From Saururus chinensis (Eukaryota; Streptophyta; Magnoliopsida; Piperales; Saururaceae): 64,000 nt of DNA. A program made the position numbers and the translations under genes. The notes under the pieces are model-generated. The model ran no database searches, was not told the origin of the DNA, and saw only the letters and a program-made list of their open reading frames with translations. The first letter of the stretch is position 1. The number at the start of each line of letters is the position of its first letter. The DNA is taken from contig CP141148.1 in the NCBI GenBank assembly GCA_035235625.1, forward strand, positions 30,567,057-30,631,056, given 5' to 3'. Shown here one piece after another: positions 22,104 through 34,486 of this stretch.

Positions 22104-22318
22104 TGGTTAAATCCATGTAAGTCAAAGCAAATGGTGAATAAGCTTTTAGGAGGTGTTTATGAGGTTTCATAGGCAAGTATTTTTGGACTTCACTTGTAGA
22201 CCTGTTTTGAAATGAAAATTGATGTAGGTCCTAAGTTCACTATTGAACTTAGATGAAAGCTTTGGGGCCAACGGGAAAGTAGGTCAGCCACAAAACAAAT
22301 CTTCTATTTGTAAAAGTC

Positions 22319-22726
22319 CACGAGAAAATGGAAATTGAACCACTCAAGGATTTCATTGTATTGATTTTTTATAAGGTTACAAAGATATTTTAAGATGATT
22401 TGATATCCATGTGAATATGCAAACTTATTATACATATAATATATTATCAAAAAAGTTTGTCTGAGCTTGAACTCACACACATCAACATGACTGAGACATC
22501 ATGGGCAGTCAGATCAAAATCTGACAATGCAAGGGGGCAGAAACTAATTTGTCCTCTGAGTTATATGCAGCGTCGAATGAAAATCAAACAATACACGATG
22601 GCTAGGCTCATATATAATTTATAATTTGATGGAGAAGAGTTAGGATTTAGTAGTTGGCATTTGACTCATTCAGAAAATTTTGAAAATTTTGGTGCCTAAG
22701 CTGAGATGGATGCAGTTAGTTTCACA
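22319..22726 (-). repeat. 3' LTR of the fossil copia element
   Basis: On the minus strand it begins TGTGAAACTAACTGCATCC directly after the purine-rich tract GGAGGGGGATG. It pairs with 26857-27096 by shared blocks at both ends. About 170 bp in the middle has no counterpart in the other LTR. Confidence 0.55.
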
Positions 22727-22729
22727 TCC

Positions 22730-23488
22730 CCCTCCAAGTTCAAATCGGGATTTCCCAAAGATTGAGCTTGTCTTGAAGAAGAAGCAAGCATGTACTTGGT
22801 AAGGATTTTGTGAAAATGTTTACAATTTGTTATATACTCAAGACATGAGAAATTTTGATAGCACCATTAAGAACATGTTCTCGAATAAAATGTACGTCAA
22901 TGTCAATGTGCTTTATCTGACAATGCAAAAAATGGTTCCTAAATATGTGAACAACACTAACATTTTCACACTAAAGTATGGGACCGCCGGAGAGGGAGAC
23001 ATGGAGACATCATAGTAGATGTAGAAACCCAAGAACCTCAAAAGTGGTAGATGCAATCGACCAGTACTATGCTTTAGCACTAGAGAGGAAAATTGTGGGT
23101 TACTTCTTAGCTCCCCATGAGAGAAGATTGGGGCCAAGGAAAATAGTGTAGCCAATAGTAGACCATCGACTATCAGGACTAGCGACCTAACCTACATTAG
23201 AGAAAGCATGGAGAGAGAGAGAGAGAGACCAGTGAACTGTTAAAAAGTGAGGCCATGAGGTAGTTTCCTTCACATAATGAAAAATCCATTCAACAACTTC
23301 GAGATGTGAAACACACATCTTTTGCATAAAGCGGCAAATGTGGTTAACAACAAAGGCAAGGATTGGTCTACTCGTAGTGAGAAATTGAAGTGAGGCAACC
23401 ATTTGTTGATAGAGCCAAGGATCAGGAAGAGATACAAAGCTATGGACTAAGAAATGCATGCGTATGAACATAAGTATTCTGATGCCAT
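22730..23488 (-). pseudogene. RNase H region of the fossil copia element
   Basis: The residues LYQQMVASLQFLTTSRPILA, VNHICRFMQKMCVSHLEVVE and SLHAFSNVG are standard landmarks of copia RT C-terminus and RNase H (LYRSLVGALQYLT, VNxxCQFM). It ends near the 3' LTR. It is a fossil. Confidence 0.75.
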
Positions 23489-24634
23489 GTATTAGCTTAT
23501 TGTCGTGATCAAAATAATGTCATAAAATGTGTATTTTGAGTAAGTTTCATGTCTAAAGATGGATTTTTTAAAGTGGAACGAAAAGAAGACTCAAATTCAT
23601 ATCTTTGTAAGGTAAAAAAGCACACACACATCACATTCACATATTTTAAAGTAAAAAAGACCTTAGGTGAAAGAATGGTAAATTTTGGATTTTAAAATAG
23701 TAAAAGAATAAATTTCCAAAGAATTGACATAATGATCGACCATTTCTATGAATGGATCAATCGTCACTTGAAATCGCATTGTTCAAAACAAAGCCAAGAG
23801 TTGGCAATAGATCAACATATTGAGGTGATCGATTGGCTGAAGAGTCATGTTAAAAAATACACGGAACTATCGATCGTTTGAGTCGCAAGTTGCCATATTT
23901 AAGATTTTTCGGTTTGGTTATGATTCTAAATTGAAGACCTTATCCTTTTAAGGTTTGAGAGTCTATAAAAAAAAATGGAACATAATGAAGAAATAAAGAA
24001 GACTTAGAAAAACTTTGAGAGCTTGTGTGGAGTCTCTTCAATGGAGGTTTAAGATAGTTGTCTTCTAACTTGTGAGATTCTCTACCATAAATCAAAAAAA
24101 GTGATTAGAGGTGAGATTAGAGCACAAAACACTATGAGTTTGCTAAAGTTTGTTATTGAAGTTTGTTGTTAAAATGATCAAGTAAATAGAAGATTCATTC
24201 AAAGAGAAGATGAAAGATCATATTGATCAAGATAACACAAAGGATAAGAAGATCAAGCTATAGGTGGTTAACAAACAAGGAGTGGTTTATTCAGAATTCA
24301 AGAGTGGTGTGAAGATCTAGCTAGTTTGAATAAAAATGAGTTTTTTGTCTATGTAATTGGTAATTTTATAATCTTAAGTTTACATAGTGCATAGTTAATC
24401 TAGAGATAGTATCTCATGGTTTATACCTAATTGGGTTTCCATGTAAATTTTTTTGTGTGTTTGGTTACTTATTTGATTATAAATTTATTATTAAACCTTA
24501 TTGGAATTAGGAACATTGAATTTGTTAAATTCTTGGTTTATTTTACTTATAAAGGGAAAATAAATTTTGTAACTTAATTACAAACTAGAGGAACTTTATT
24601 TTCTTGGTTTGTTTATGTCACACACATAGTCCAA
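23489..24634 (+). mobile_element. Solo LTR (copia-type) inside the fossil copia element
   Basis: About 1.15 kb of AT-rich noncoding sequence splits the copia polymerase between its reverse transcriptase and RNase H parts. The right end ...TAGTCCAACA is a classical copia LTR terminus. The proposed left end is TGTATTAGC. No internal retroelement genes are present, which fits a solo LTR left by recombination. The target duplication is uncertain (TGCCA versus AACCA). Confidence 0.55.
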
Positions 24635-24639
24635 CAAAC

Positions 24640-26400
24640 CAATAGTAGGCTAATAGCAAGGGGGCTTTTAACTAGTCGAATGCCAAAAAGCCCAAGCCTG
24701 TCTAGAAATTGTATGTCATTTTGGGCCTAAGAAAGTGTGAGGATGGATGAGGGTATTTTCAATTGCATGCCCAAGGAAAAAATTTAGTGGTCCAAGGTCC
24801 TTCATATCAAATTCTTGAGATAGGTGTTGAATGAAGTGTTGAAGAAGAGTAGTGTTGTTGGTTGTAAGTATGTCATCATGAACAAAGAGGAGAAGGAATA
24901 GAGCCTTAGAATTTGGTTATCATATCAAGAGAGAAGCATCATTGGGCTAGCTCAAAAAACCAAGACGAAATAGGTAGGCAAAAAATTTAGTGTACCATGC
25001 ATGAGGAGCTTACTTAAGACCATAGAAAACTTTGTGAAGTCAATAAACATAATTGAGGCAAGAAGAATCTATAACCCTGGAGGGTTGTTGGAGAAAGATT
25101 TCTTTCTTCAAATCATTGTGTAAAAAGTCATTCTTGATGTCAAGTTACCGAAGAGGCCAGTTGAATGAGATAGCTAATGCAAGGAATAGGTGTACAACTT
25201 CAAACTTCACCACAGGACTAAAGGTTTCTTTGAAATCAAAACCTTGTTGATTATAACCTTATGCTATAAGGCGAACCTTGTGATGTTCAATTGATCCATC
25301 ACAACAATGTTTGAGGTGGTAAACCCATTTGCAACAAATAATATTCATAGAAAATTAAAAGGAATTGAGGTCTAAGTGTCATTTCATTAGAGGGCTTCAA
25401 ACTCTTCACTCATAGCTTGTACCCAATTTAGATGAGACCGCCTGTTTGTAGGAATAAGGTTCAGTGGGATGATCTTTGGAGACAACAAGAAGAGTATGAA
25501 GAATATAATATCGAATGAAGAAGTAGGCTTTAAGATGTTGGGTGTCATCCTATGTAGGAGTGACCATGTGATGGAGGGCTGGGGCTGAAGGATGATTAGA
25601 TTGTGCAAATGAAAGAGCCTCTAGCAAAGTCATTGCTAGTTGTCAAGATTAGATAGTGGCCATGGATGGAGCTATTGGTGGCTCAATGGAGGCTGGCCCA
25701 GCTAGAGCCACTACAGCAAGTGCTAAACTAGCAAAGCACTGGGTAGAGAAATTGACAAGGGTGTGGAAGTGGCAGGTAGAAGAACTTCCTTCAATGGGGG
25801 CACCAAAAATTTGTGGACTTGGAATATAGTAGTAGGTGGTAGTAATGACTTTGAAGTAATTGTGTTAGCGAGAGGAAAGCAATCCTCATCAAATGAATTA
25901 TGGTGAGATTATAGCATTGCCGAGTGAGATAGTCTAGGCAATAGTAGCCTTTGTGAGTGCCGCTATAATCAAGGAATATACATTGGATAGATTTGAAGTC
26001 TAACTTGCCACACCTAAAAGGTTGAAGATACAGATAACATGCACATCTAAAAACCCAAAGAGGAGAGTGGGAAGATCGTGGGTCTATAAGGGACTCAAAC
26101 AATGCCCTAGATGGGAGGCGCCCAAGGGCTAATAAAGTGAGACAGGTTTTTATAATATGCCTGTGTTTGCGCTTAGCTTAGTCATTCTGTTAGGAGGCAC
26201 ATAGAAGAAAATGGTATGAGAGATACTATATTGCTCAAAAAATGCTGGTAAAGTGACAGTGATATATTTTTCACCGCCATCAAATTGAACTATTTTGACC
26301 CATGCTTCATATTAATTCTTAATATGGATGATAAAGTGAATAAAGTTGGAGTTGACTTTAGATTTTCTTTGGAGAGGTTTACAAGCACTAGCCAAGGCAT
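24640..26400 (-). pseudogene. Integrase and reverse transcriptase regions of the fossil copia element
   Basis: Minus-strand residues LWVFRCACYLYLQPFRCGKL with QCIFLDYSGTHKGYYCLD (near 25900-26050) match the C-terminal integrase-to-linker landmark of copia (RVFGCACYP..., CIFLGYS..HKGYKC). HLNWVQAMSEEFEAL (near 25400) matches the RT entry (WxxAMxxEFxAL). Further RT traces run down to about 24640. It is a fossil. Confidence 0.8.
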
Positions 26401-26856
26401 GAGCAAGGCCCTCGGCTAATGGAGAGGTAGCCTTTTGCAAGGGAGCGAAGCTAGGATTTGAGTGCTGAATTCGAGAAAGTCAAGGACTTGTAGAAAGCTT
26501 CCAAGGAGAGCCGGAGGTCAGCTACCAACTCACATTGAATAACCTAAATGAGAATTGTTTGAGACAGGGTGTCACCAATTAGGCTAGAACCATCTGGTTG
26601 AGGCAGAGTCATTTAAATAGCCTCATGAACACCAGTAGGATGAGGTAGAGTGCAAGGACGAGGCCAAGAAGCCCGTAACACCTCAACACACAAGAAGAAC
26701 TTGTATTTTCTAGATGAGATAATCAGAGTGGCCAATTTAATGAAAACTTTTCAAGCAATAGCCTTCACAGCCGAAAGTGAGCAACACCCATCTTTAGCGG
26801 TTGTGGAGGGAGGACACCATAAGAAGTCCAGAAAGCTTACAACCCAACTATTACCA

Positions 26857-27096
26857 TGTGAGAAAATGGAGATTGAACCCCCTCAAGGCTTTCATGTATT
26901 GCTTATGTATAAATAAGGTTACAAAAATATTGTGGGATGGTTTGTTATCCTTGTGATTATACAATCTTACTATACATAGAATAAACTGGATATAATTTGA
27001 TGGAGAAGAATTAGGATGTGATAGCTGGCATTTGAATCATTTAAAAGAATTTGAAAATTCATGCGTCTAAGCTAAGATGGATAGAATTGGTTTCAT
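26857..27096 (-). repeat. 5' LTR of the fossil copia element
   Basis: On the minus strand it ends in TTTTCTCACA, followed directly by TGGTAATAGTTGGG, which stands at the place of a primer-binding site but is a poor match to initiator-Met. It shares blocks with 22319-22726. Confidence 0.5.
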
Positions 27097-27676
27097 ATAT
27101 ATGTAACATAGGTGTTGTTGCATCAACTGAAACTTGCATATATAGCTTACAAAATTAAGAATTATAAATTGCAAATCTATGACAAGAGCCCCATACCACT
27201 GCTACTTCATTTTCTATAGTTAGTAATGTTAATGGACTTGTTCTTCCAATTTTTTTTATTCCTTATATTTTTTTAATTTATATGTTGAAAGACTTGCTCT
27301 TCAATTTTTTTAGTTGCTTGCATAATGACTACCATGCTTGAAAGTTGAAACTAGAAAGAAATATGGGATAAGAGGGACTCAATCACCTAAAGTCCTTAGC
27401 ATGAGGACCTAACCAATTGGGTAGGGATGCTAACAAGGCTCGTCGAGCAAGGGTGCCTCGACTCGACTCAACTCAAATATGGCTTGACTCAAAGTGGCTC
27501 GGCTTGAACTTGAATTTAGTCGAGTTCAAGCATACCCTAGCTCGACTCTACACAACTTGAATAAAACTCAAATTTGGCTCGAACTCGACTCGAAGTTGAA
27601 CTCGAATGAAATTTATAAATATATTTTATAATACATATAAATACAAATTAATAGTTATATATACATATGCACAATT

Positions 27677-27853
<177 letters not shown>

Positions 27854-28989
27854 CATAAGTTAAAAAAATGGGATACACTATAATACATATCAAACTATAT
27901 GCTATATGTCAATCATTATAAAAAAATATAATTATGTCAAATAAATTATGATATATCTTTTCAAATTTTATGTAGAAATTAATGTCAAAATCCTTAAGAA
28001 TTTAAATTTTACAATAATTTTCTAAAATTTAGTTAGCATTGACTCATGAAGTCTCTTTTGATTTCATGAGGTAAAGTCTCTTTTGTTCTTTGGATTTCGC
28101 AAATAGCATTTATTTTTCTATTCAGTTTATTTCTTGACGAATTTGTTGGCCAGCAGGGTTCAAATAGTAAACAAATCCATTAAGATGGCGATTTCTCTAT
28201 AAGTGAGAATTTTCATGTGGATCATGTGGTTTTTGTGAGAATTGGTGGGTCCGGGTTGTGGGTGGTTCAGAATTTTGCATGTAGTTTCTTGAATTGCTCA
28301 TTATAAATGTAATTTTGTAGATTTCGTTGCTCAATTAAGGTTCTTGTTGCTTTAAATATGGATTTATTCTTTTATTATTATATGATCTCAATTTTTTTTT
28401 CTTTGCTTTGCTATTTGTTGAGTGTAATATCTCTTTACATTGTGTCGGTTAGTAGTCTCTCTTTTAAAGTGTGGGCTATTTAATGTCTCTATCTGATCTA
28501 TTCCAGAGGAGGCAGTATGTTGGTGACTATTTCTCCTCCATTCTCATTGTGGTTTAGAAGTTATTCTAGAGGTATTATATTGGTGGTGATTTTTGTTACA
28601 TTGTCATTGTGAGGAAGCCACTGGAGAACTGCAAATGCTATCGTGGAGGTGTATGCCACTGTCGAGAAGAAACTAGTAAAATTCTGTATTTTTTTATCTT
28701 ATTTTAATTAATTAAAGAAATTTGATTAAAAGTTTTGGTTTTTATTCTACTTTGGTTGTTATATTGGTCCGGTTCTAAAATTTTTGGTTGCATGAAACTA
28801 GGGTTGTACTAAAATACCGAAACCGAGCCAAACTAGGTAAAACTAAACATAAATTTAGCGGTTTGGCTCCAATTCATCTCTAAAGAAAAAAAACCGAATG
28901 AACTTTGGTTTGGTTTTACCAAAAAAAAATGAAACCAAACCGAAATTAAAACCCTATGTCACACTCACTTTCACCCATTCCCAACCATA

Positions 28990-29945
28990 AATCTCACTCT
29001 CCCATTCCCAGCAGGTGACAACACCACAATGGCTTCCTCCAGTCCTTCGTCTCCCTCCCCTTTGGCCCTTAGTCTCTTCGTCGATGTTAACCTCGGCAAT
29101 GCGTCTTTCAAGAATGGCGAAGGCTGATCATTCTCTCCACAGCCCTCGACGGCGAGGCCATACATCCCGCCCATGGTCTCCCTATAGGATCTCTTGGTTT
29201 ACTACTCCAGCTTCATCACCGTCGTGTTTGAGATAACTGGCATCATGTTCCAGGTCAACAAAGTTTGTCTTCTTTTTTCATCTTTTATTGTTACTGAGAT
29301 GGGTTATCTTTTCACTAGTGGGGGATTTAAAGGGATCGTTGAAATTTTGATTCTCAATAAGATTTCTTGTGTGATTCTGATGTTGTGTAGGATTTTAACG
29401 TTATTGCATCCGGCTAATGTGAATCTTGATCTTGAAAGCTAGTTTATTTTGGCTTTAGGCATGGATTTTGTCAACTTTTTACATCTAGTTGATAAAGATA
29501 TAATTTTGGAACTGGGCTTGATTGAATCTAATGTTTTATTTTTTTTCTCTAGGTGATATTGGTCCAGTGCAACGAAAGTTTTTTTATTTGTGATTATTTA
29601 AATTCTACTGGTTTAAACTGATCTATATTTTTGGTTTGTTTGGAGGCTATCGCTATAGTTTATGAGTTAATTTTTGGATGTTTTTCAATAAATTATCTGC
29701 TTATGTTTGGAACTTCATCTTGTCAGATCTATTGAGGGAATCGAGTGCTGGAAGAATCCGCCTTCTTGGATGAAAAAAACCTCCCCTTGAACACCATTTG
29801 CCTTGAAGAAGACGATGTTGTCAATCTGCTCTACCCCTCTAAAGATGACTCATCAACTGAGCATTTGGGGCTTCATCCCCGTGGATGGGACAGGAAAAGT
29901 ATGATGGTGGTGAAGATTATATCAATTTTTTTTGTAATGTATTGA
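28990..29945 (+). pseudogene. Unrecognised gene-like segment inside the hAT-like element
   Basis: The first roughly 230 bp are GC-richer than the rest of the element. They begin around an ATG at 29029 (MASSSPSSPSPLALSLF), but that frame closes after 32 codons. A hydrophobic frame follows (VYYSSFITVVFEITGIMFQV, from 29194), and another open frame lies at 29745-29945. Intron-like text (TTTTTTCTCTAGGTG near 29550) separates the parts. This looks like pieces of a host gene carried by the transposon, but I do not recognise the family, and continuity between the pieces is not shown. It could equally be a decayed internal transposon region. Confidence 0.3.
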
Positions 29946-30259
29946 TCTAATTTTGATTAATTAAAGTAATTTAATTAAAATGTTCTCGGTTCTTTATTCC
30001 TTGGTTCTAGCTCCGTCAAAACTGAACTGAGATTCAGAGATTGAGCCCAATTTGAGCTTGCTTCCCTTGTGTAATGGAATGAGTTCGACCTCAAGTTTGA
30101 GTTCGAGCTCAAGTTCAAGTTCAAGCTCATATTGTTAGTTCAAGTTGAGCTTGAGCTCATTCAAGCCTCAAGTCGAGTTCGAGCTGATTACTCAAACTTC
30201 TAGTTCGAGCTGTAAGTGGCTCAAACTCGACTCGGCTCATTAGCACCCCTACAGTTGGG

Positions 30260-30574
30260 TTTGGGCTATAGGGCCGGTTGGAGCCTTAGGTAACTACCTA
30301 AGACCCCACCCAGTAGGAAGTCCTCATACTAATACCTATCATATGCAACCTTTTAAATAATAATATACATAATATATGAGAGAAGAAAGAACCTACATAA
30401 ACCATTTAAAAAACATAGAGACTATATTAAAAAATTTACCCACTTCGCATCCTATCATCTTAACTCTTATTATGTATAAATTTTCAAGCCTATTCTAATA
30501 TATAATTTATAAGTTGTAGCTCTTAAAAAATAATAAAATAATACATGGGACAAACAACAATTATTTCAAAGAAT
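30260..30574. other. AT-rich intergenic stretch
   Basis: No gene recognised. The text GGGCCGGTTGGAGCCTTAGG near 30272 may be the edge of another repeat, but no partner end was found. Confidence 0.3.
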
Positions 30575-30752
30575 TTCTCATGCTCCTTGCTGACAAAGAG
30601 CATAGCATAAGCCACGTATAGGAGCCCTTGGTAGTTAAGATAGACAGTGCACATGCTAGCATCTTGTCGATCTCGTTGATAAAAAGTTCCCTATGCCTAG
30701 CTTATGCTAGGCTCATTATTAGTGGGGAGCAGGAAAAACTCTTCCCAATTTT
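30575..30752. mobile_element. Foldback MITE, copy 3
   Basis: The arms carry the family motifs TGACAAAGAGCATAGCATAAG and AGATAGACAGTGCACATGC on the left, mirrored by GTCGATCTCGTTGATAA and CTTATGCTAGGCTCATTATTAG on the right. It is a shorter copy whose outer ends are less well preserved. Confidence 0.65.
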
Positions 30753-31117
30753 TTACCTTCGCTAAAAATAAATCTAGTACTTACCAAATGAAACTTTAAT
30801 TAGCCTTGAAAATATTTTATACCTTAGCCCATAATAATTAATAAAGATAGTCTCCTTCCTCATTTTATCCCTACTACACTGCCATGATGCAACTAAGTTC
30901 TTTCCATTCCATTCCACATTCGGAGGAGCTTTTCATCTCTCCTAATACACTCCCCTATCTCGTTTTCTAAAGACAATATTTTCTCATCTCTTAGGCTCTC
31001 TCTCAATTTAAAAAACCAAAAGTTGGTAATATTATAATTTTTAGAATTTAATCTATATACTAATTTTATTTAGCATAACATTTAGGTTTTTGGTTTTTCT
31101 AAATATTTTTAATAAGG

Positions 31118-31224
31118 TACCCTTCATTCCATATTAATAGCTCTATTTGATTTTCTAAAATAAATTAAAATTAGTTCATTTTATAAAACTAAGGAAACTA
31201 TTAATATGGGGTAGAGGAGGTGTA
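31118..31224. mobile_element. Stowaway-like MITE (107 bp)
   Basis: The inverted ends TACCCTTCATTCCATATTAATAG and TACACCTCCTCTACCCCATATTAATAG (minus strand) resemble the common plant Stowaway end CTCCCTCCGTCCCATATTAAT, with TA at both borders. It has no coding capacity. A cousin is at 36331-36441. Confidence 0.65.
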
Positions 31225-32218
31225 TATTTACTTTTTTATGTGAAAATGTCTATACATAAAATCAAATAGGACTTAGGATATGAAAAATTTTAAAATTAGA
31301 TAAATTAATTCAATGGTTTTGTTTCAAGTAATAAAATTTTATCCTTAAGCCTCCAATTCTTTGGAGCAGGCCCTGGTTTGGGATCGACCCATAACCCTAG
31401 TTCTGTTCCTCTTTGTTAGTGATAAAAATATGGAGTAGAAAAAATGATTGTTTGCAACCGGGAAATCACGCGTGAACCATCTGCTAAGTGCAATAAACCC
31501 CATTGACACCATAAACTTAGGGATTGAAGTTGATCATAATCCTCGGTGTGAAATTATTGCCTGGTGTAATTATAATGTGAATAACCTACTTATTTTCCAT
31601 CTATGCAAGTGGTTGATGGAGTATGAAGGTTTTCCCATAAGCCAATTATTTGCAAACAATGTTATTGAATGAAAGGACTAACACACTTCAATGGCAGAAG
31701 GAAAAAAGTCATCACGGCTACAATGATCTAATGTACACGCCTATTAATGGTTTAGCTGGTGATATAACATGCATATGTTTCTCAATCATCTGATTTTTCT
31801 TTCATTCATGTCCTTGTGTTTAACTGCCCACATCACCTTAGCATAGAGAAACCTTGACCAAAGCTCAAACAAGCTATTAAAGTAACTCTTCCCAAGTAAC
31901 TGTAAATTGCCAGTTCTAAGATTCATGATCTGAAATTCAGTAGATAAGGAATGAACCACTGCTAGGATTTTCGTAGGGACGAGGCCGGCAGCGGTGGCTC
32001 TGCCCTGGCCAGCTGGGTCATTTTTACTCTCCAGCTGGTAGGGTGGGTAAGTTGATGGTGGCCGGACTCTCTGTTCGTTCTCCTCAAAATAACGTTTTTA
32101 GGAGAGATCTCCCCTTGACCTGCCACATACCCTCCCTGGGGGTTTTTACAGCTCTTGAGCCAGCATCCTCCCACCTTCCCCATCTCCACCACCCCACCGA
32201 GTCTCCTCTCCATCTTCC
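31225..32218. other. Intergenic stretch, no gene recognised
   Basis: It contains an open frame of 74 codons at 31448-31672 that resembles nothing I know. At 31970-32210 it is GC-richer with open frames on both strands, none supported by a recognised motif. Confidence 0.3.
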
Positions 32219-32463
32219 TGGAAGCATTTTTTATCCTTTCTTTCCTTACAGTGAGCCTAGCAGGAACGCAAAGGAGGCGTCCATCCAAAAAATCAATGGC
32301 ACACATTAGCACAAATTAGCATCATGGTCAATAATGTTAGCATGAACTCGTATGTGCACAATTGATTTTAAATATTAATGACTCACATGTGTTAAATATT
32401 AATGACTCACATGTGTCCCTTAGGCTAGGCTCTCTGTCATGAAGCATAGAAAATGCTTCCCTT
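32219..32463. mobile_element. Foldback MITE, copy 4, with a short internal duplication
   Basis: The left end GGAAGCATTTTTTATCC with CAGTGAGCCTAGC pairs with the right end GCTAGGCTCTCTGTCATG and GCATAGAAAATGCTTCCC. Inside, a 24-bp piece (TAAATATTAATGACTCACATGTGT) is repeated back to back near 32370-32415. Confidence 0.75.
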
Positions 32464-32469
32464 CTCCAT

Positions 32470-33130
32470 CAAATATCCTTCCACTTTCTCTCCCTCCCCC
32501 TATGCCCATCCACCCCTTTCCATCCTGTCTTCTCTCCTCTTCTCCATCCGTTGCCATTGTCCTTCTCTCCTTCCGTCTTCCATCGCCTTCCTCAAAGACC
32601 GCCGACAAGTTATGTTTTAGTTTGTGTTTGAGTGTTGCTTTAGCTTATTGGTCTTTATGTATTTTTGTTGGTTTTGTGCTTCCTACACATCCCTCTTTGG
32701 CTGGGACACTTCAATCGTCGTCGATGGAAAATTAGGGCGTTCCTCATTTGCTCCTCGAGTGGATAGGTAAAGGTCATAATGCTTTGTGGTTGGCAGATTC
32801 TGCTGTGTTAGGTGTGCATTTCTACGTTCACAATGGCATATGTTGTTTGTCGGTGTTGGGGGTGGTTGTTCTCCCCTAAGGGTGTACAAGGACTAAGTAT
32901 ATGATGTTGTTTGGCCCTTCTCATGTTTGTCTGAGCCCGGATATTTAACCGATGTTTTGTTGATCTTTTAGAGTTTGCTTGTGAGGATAGAGCTTGAGAT
33001 CCTCTCCTAGTAAACGTGTTCTTATGTGCTTGCCACCATGATCCTTGAATTGATTGTAACGAGATGGGGATGTATGTTTTTTTATGGTTAACGAATTGGT
33101 TTTTGCCCTTCCGGGGCTTTTGCATAAAAA
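32470..33130 (+). mobile_element. Possible LINE-type or other retroposed 3' end
   Basis: A GC-richer block that ends ...GCCCTTCCGGGGCTTTTGCATAAAAAA, reminiscent of the 3' end of a plant LINE or retroposed transcript with a short A tail. The 5' border and a target duplication were not found, and no RT motif is present, so the call is tentative. Confidence 0.25.
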
Positions 33131-33490
33131 ATCTATATAGCAGATAAAGAGATCAACCGAAGACATTGGCAAAGTCCCCACTTCCTGGCTCATTTACATC
33201 AATTAATGCATATGAATGCATCAAAGAATTATAAAAGATCTTATACCTTAGTGTCACATAATCTCAATTAGTAATTAGTTCATCTACTTACAATCTCAAA
33301 AACTGTACCTCGTACTTCAATCATGAGGAAATTTCCTATTTGTCTTCCTGAAAAGATATGCAGATGAGGAGATGATTTACGTCGTAGGAGATGATCTCGT
33401 GTTACAAATCAAATTATTTTACTTTTCCTTGATTCTGTTAATGGAAGAACTTAATACAGATCTTTCAATCTCCTTCCGTGGCTGTAGAAG

Positions 33491-34424
33491 TTATTTGTTA
33501 GAGTGGGTAGACCTGCCGCCAACAAAGCTACAAGTTAATTTTGCTGGCAAGGATGAACCAGAACTTCTGACTGGCTTCTTTGATATGGTCCTCCTGCTAG
33601 GCCCCAGAGTAAATGATCTACTTCCATCCATCCAACTTGCATAGCTTTTACAAGACTTTATTCTCTTTCTCCGAGGAATCTCTCTCTTAGCAAGATCCTC
33701 TATGCTAGATACACTGGATAGAGATGAAAAAGATTGAGATTTGCCTTCAAAGTAATTGGAAAGCCCTCTCCTGCAATATCCAGTAAATAAACCATCAAGT
33801 TAATACAATAAATTCTTTATGAATGATCAAAACTTTTTGGGTCTGATTTGGAAATTTTGCTTTTTATTAGAAGTGAAATATTTGTATCAAATTATTCTGA
33901 AGTGAGTCACATATATGCAAATAAATGAATAGAAGCGGTCATTTATCGTTTTACGAATGATATCTATCATATATAGTTCAACTCCGATAAGAATGATCTA
34001 ATCAAACTCTCTTCAATTTTATATAAAAAATTGCAACAAAAAAAGCTCATTAAACAAGTTCTTATTTAGATCATGCCAGTTTTCCATCTTCATGTTGTAT
34101 TATAGAACATGTAGTAGCTAAAGCAATTAAAAAATGCAAACATTGCTTGATGGACACTCACTTGATTGGGAGGTTGACCATGAGAGAGGATAATTCATAT
34201 AGAGGTCCGTCTGAAGCAGTTTGAGATGGAGACGGCAAAGATGTGCTTGCATCATCCATGAAGTCTAAGGGAGAAGATGCACCAGAAGCAGAAGAGTCCT
34301 CAGAGGTAGTTGTTGAATCAAGGAGGTCTTCATCTTCAATAATTCTTCCTCCATTGTAACGTGCTTCCACTGGAGAAGCCAAAGTTGAGAAACCATGTAA
34401 CAATTTCTTTGCAACTTCAGCCAT
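33491..34424 (-). CDS. OXS3-like (OXIDATIVE STRESS 3 family) protein, copy A, 180 aa, two exons
   Basis: Exon 1 is 34424-34162 and exon 2 is 33770-33491, with a 391-bp GT-AG intron; together they form 181 codons including the stop. The intron splits the codon of Lys88. The family core is clear: DGPLYELSSLMVNLPIK (residues 72-88) runs into RGLSNYFEGKSQSFSSL (89-105), then SSIEDLAK (109-116) and a basic RRKR stretch at 121-124 that may be a nuclear signal. OXS3-type proteins of plants are small, serine-rich, nuclear and linked to stress tolerance and chromatin; I infer the same here. The first 70 residues are low-complexity, rich in serine and acidic residues. A TATA-like element lies at 34480-34486. 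Compared with copy B it has about ten extra residues near 23-33. There is no sign of decay. The start is the ATG conserved with copy B (MAEVA versus MAELA). Confidence 0.75.
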
Positions 34425-34479
34425 GACTGCAAAATTGAAGCACGAGAGAGATGGAGGCCTTGGAAAGGAGGGAATGAAG

Positions 34480-34486
34480 TATATAT
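34480..34486 (-). promoter_or_regulatory. TATA-like box of OXS3-like copy A
   Basis: ATATATA on the minus strand, 55 bp or so before the ATG, in the context ATATATACTTCATTC. The same text precedes copy B at 58210, so this is a shared core promoter element. Confidence 0.5.

Larger units (their letters stand above)
22319..27096 (-). mobile_element. Fossil Ty1/copia element, interrupted by a solo LTR
   Basis: A minus-strand copia element. The proposed LTRs are 26857-27096 (5') and 22319-22726 (3'). They share GAGAAAATGGARATTGAACC at one end and AATTTGATGGAGAAGA followed by CTAAGCTRAGATGGAT near the other. The left LTR is longer because it carries extra internal sequence. A polypurine tract (GGAGGGGGATG) abuts the 3' LTR. 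Integrase, reverse transcriptase and RNase H traces lie between, in copia order. The element is broken many times and looks old. No clear target duplication was seen. Confidence 0.7.

Noticed and set aside
31448-31672. 74-codon open frame
   Set aside because: No similarity to a family I know, no promoter or splice context, and length expected by chance.
32439-32735. 98-codon open frame rich in serine, proline and leucine
   Set aside because: Low-complexity CT-rich start, opposite-strand open frames of equal length, and no motif.
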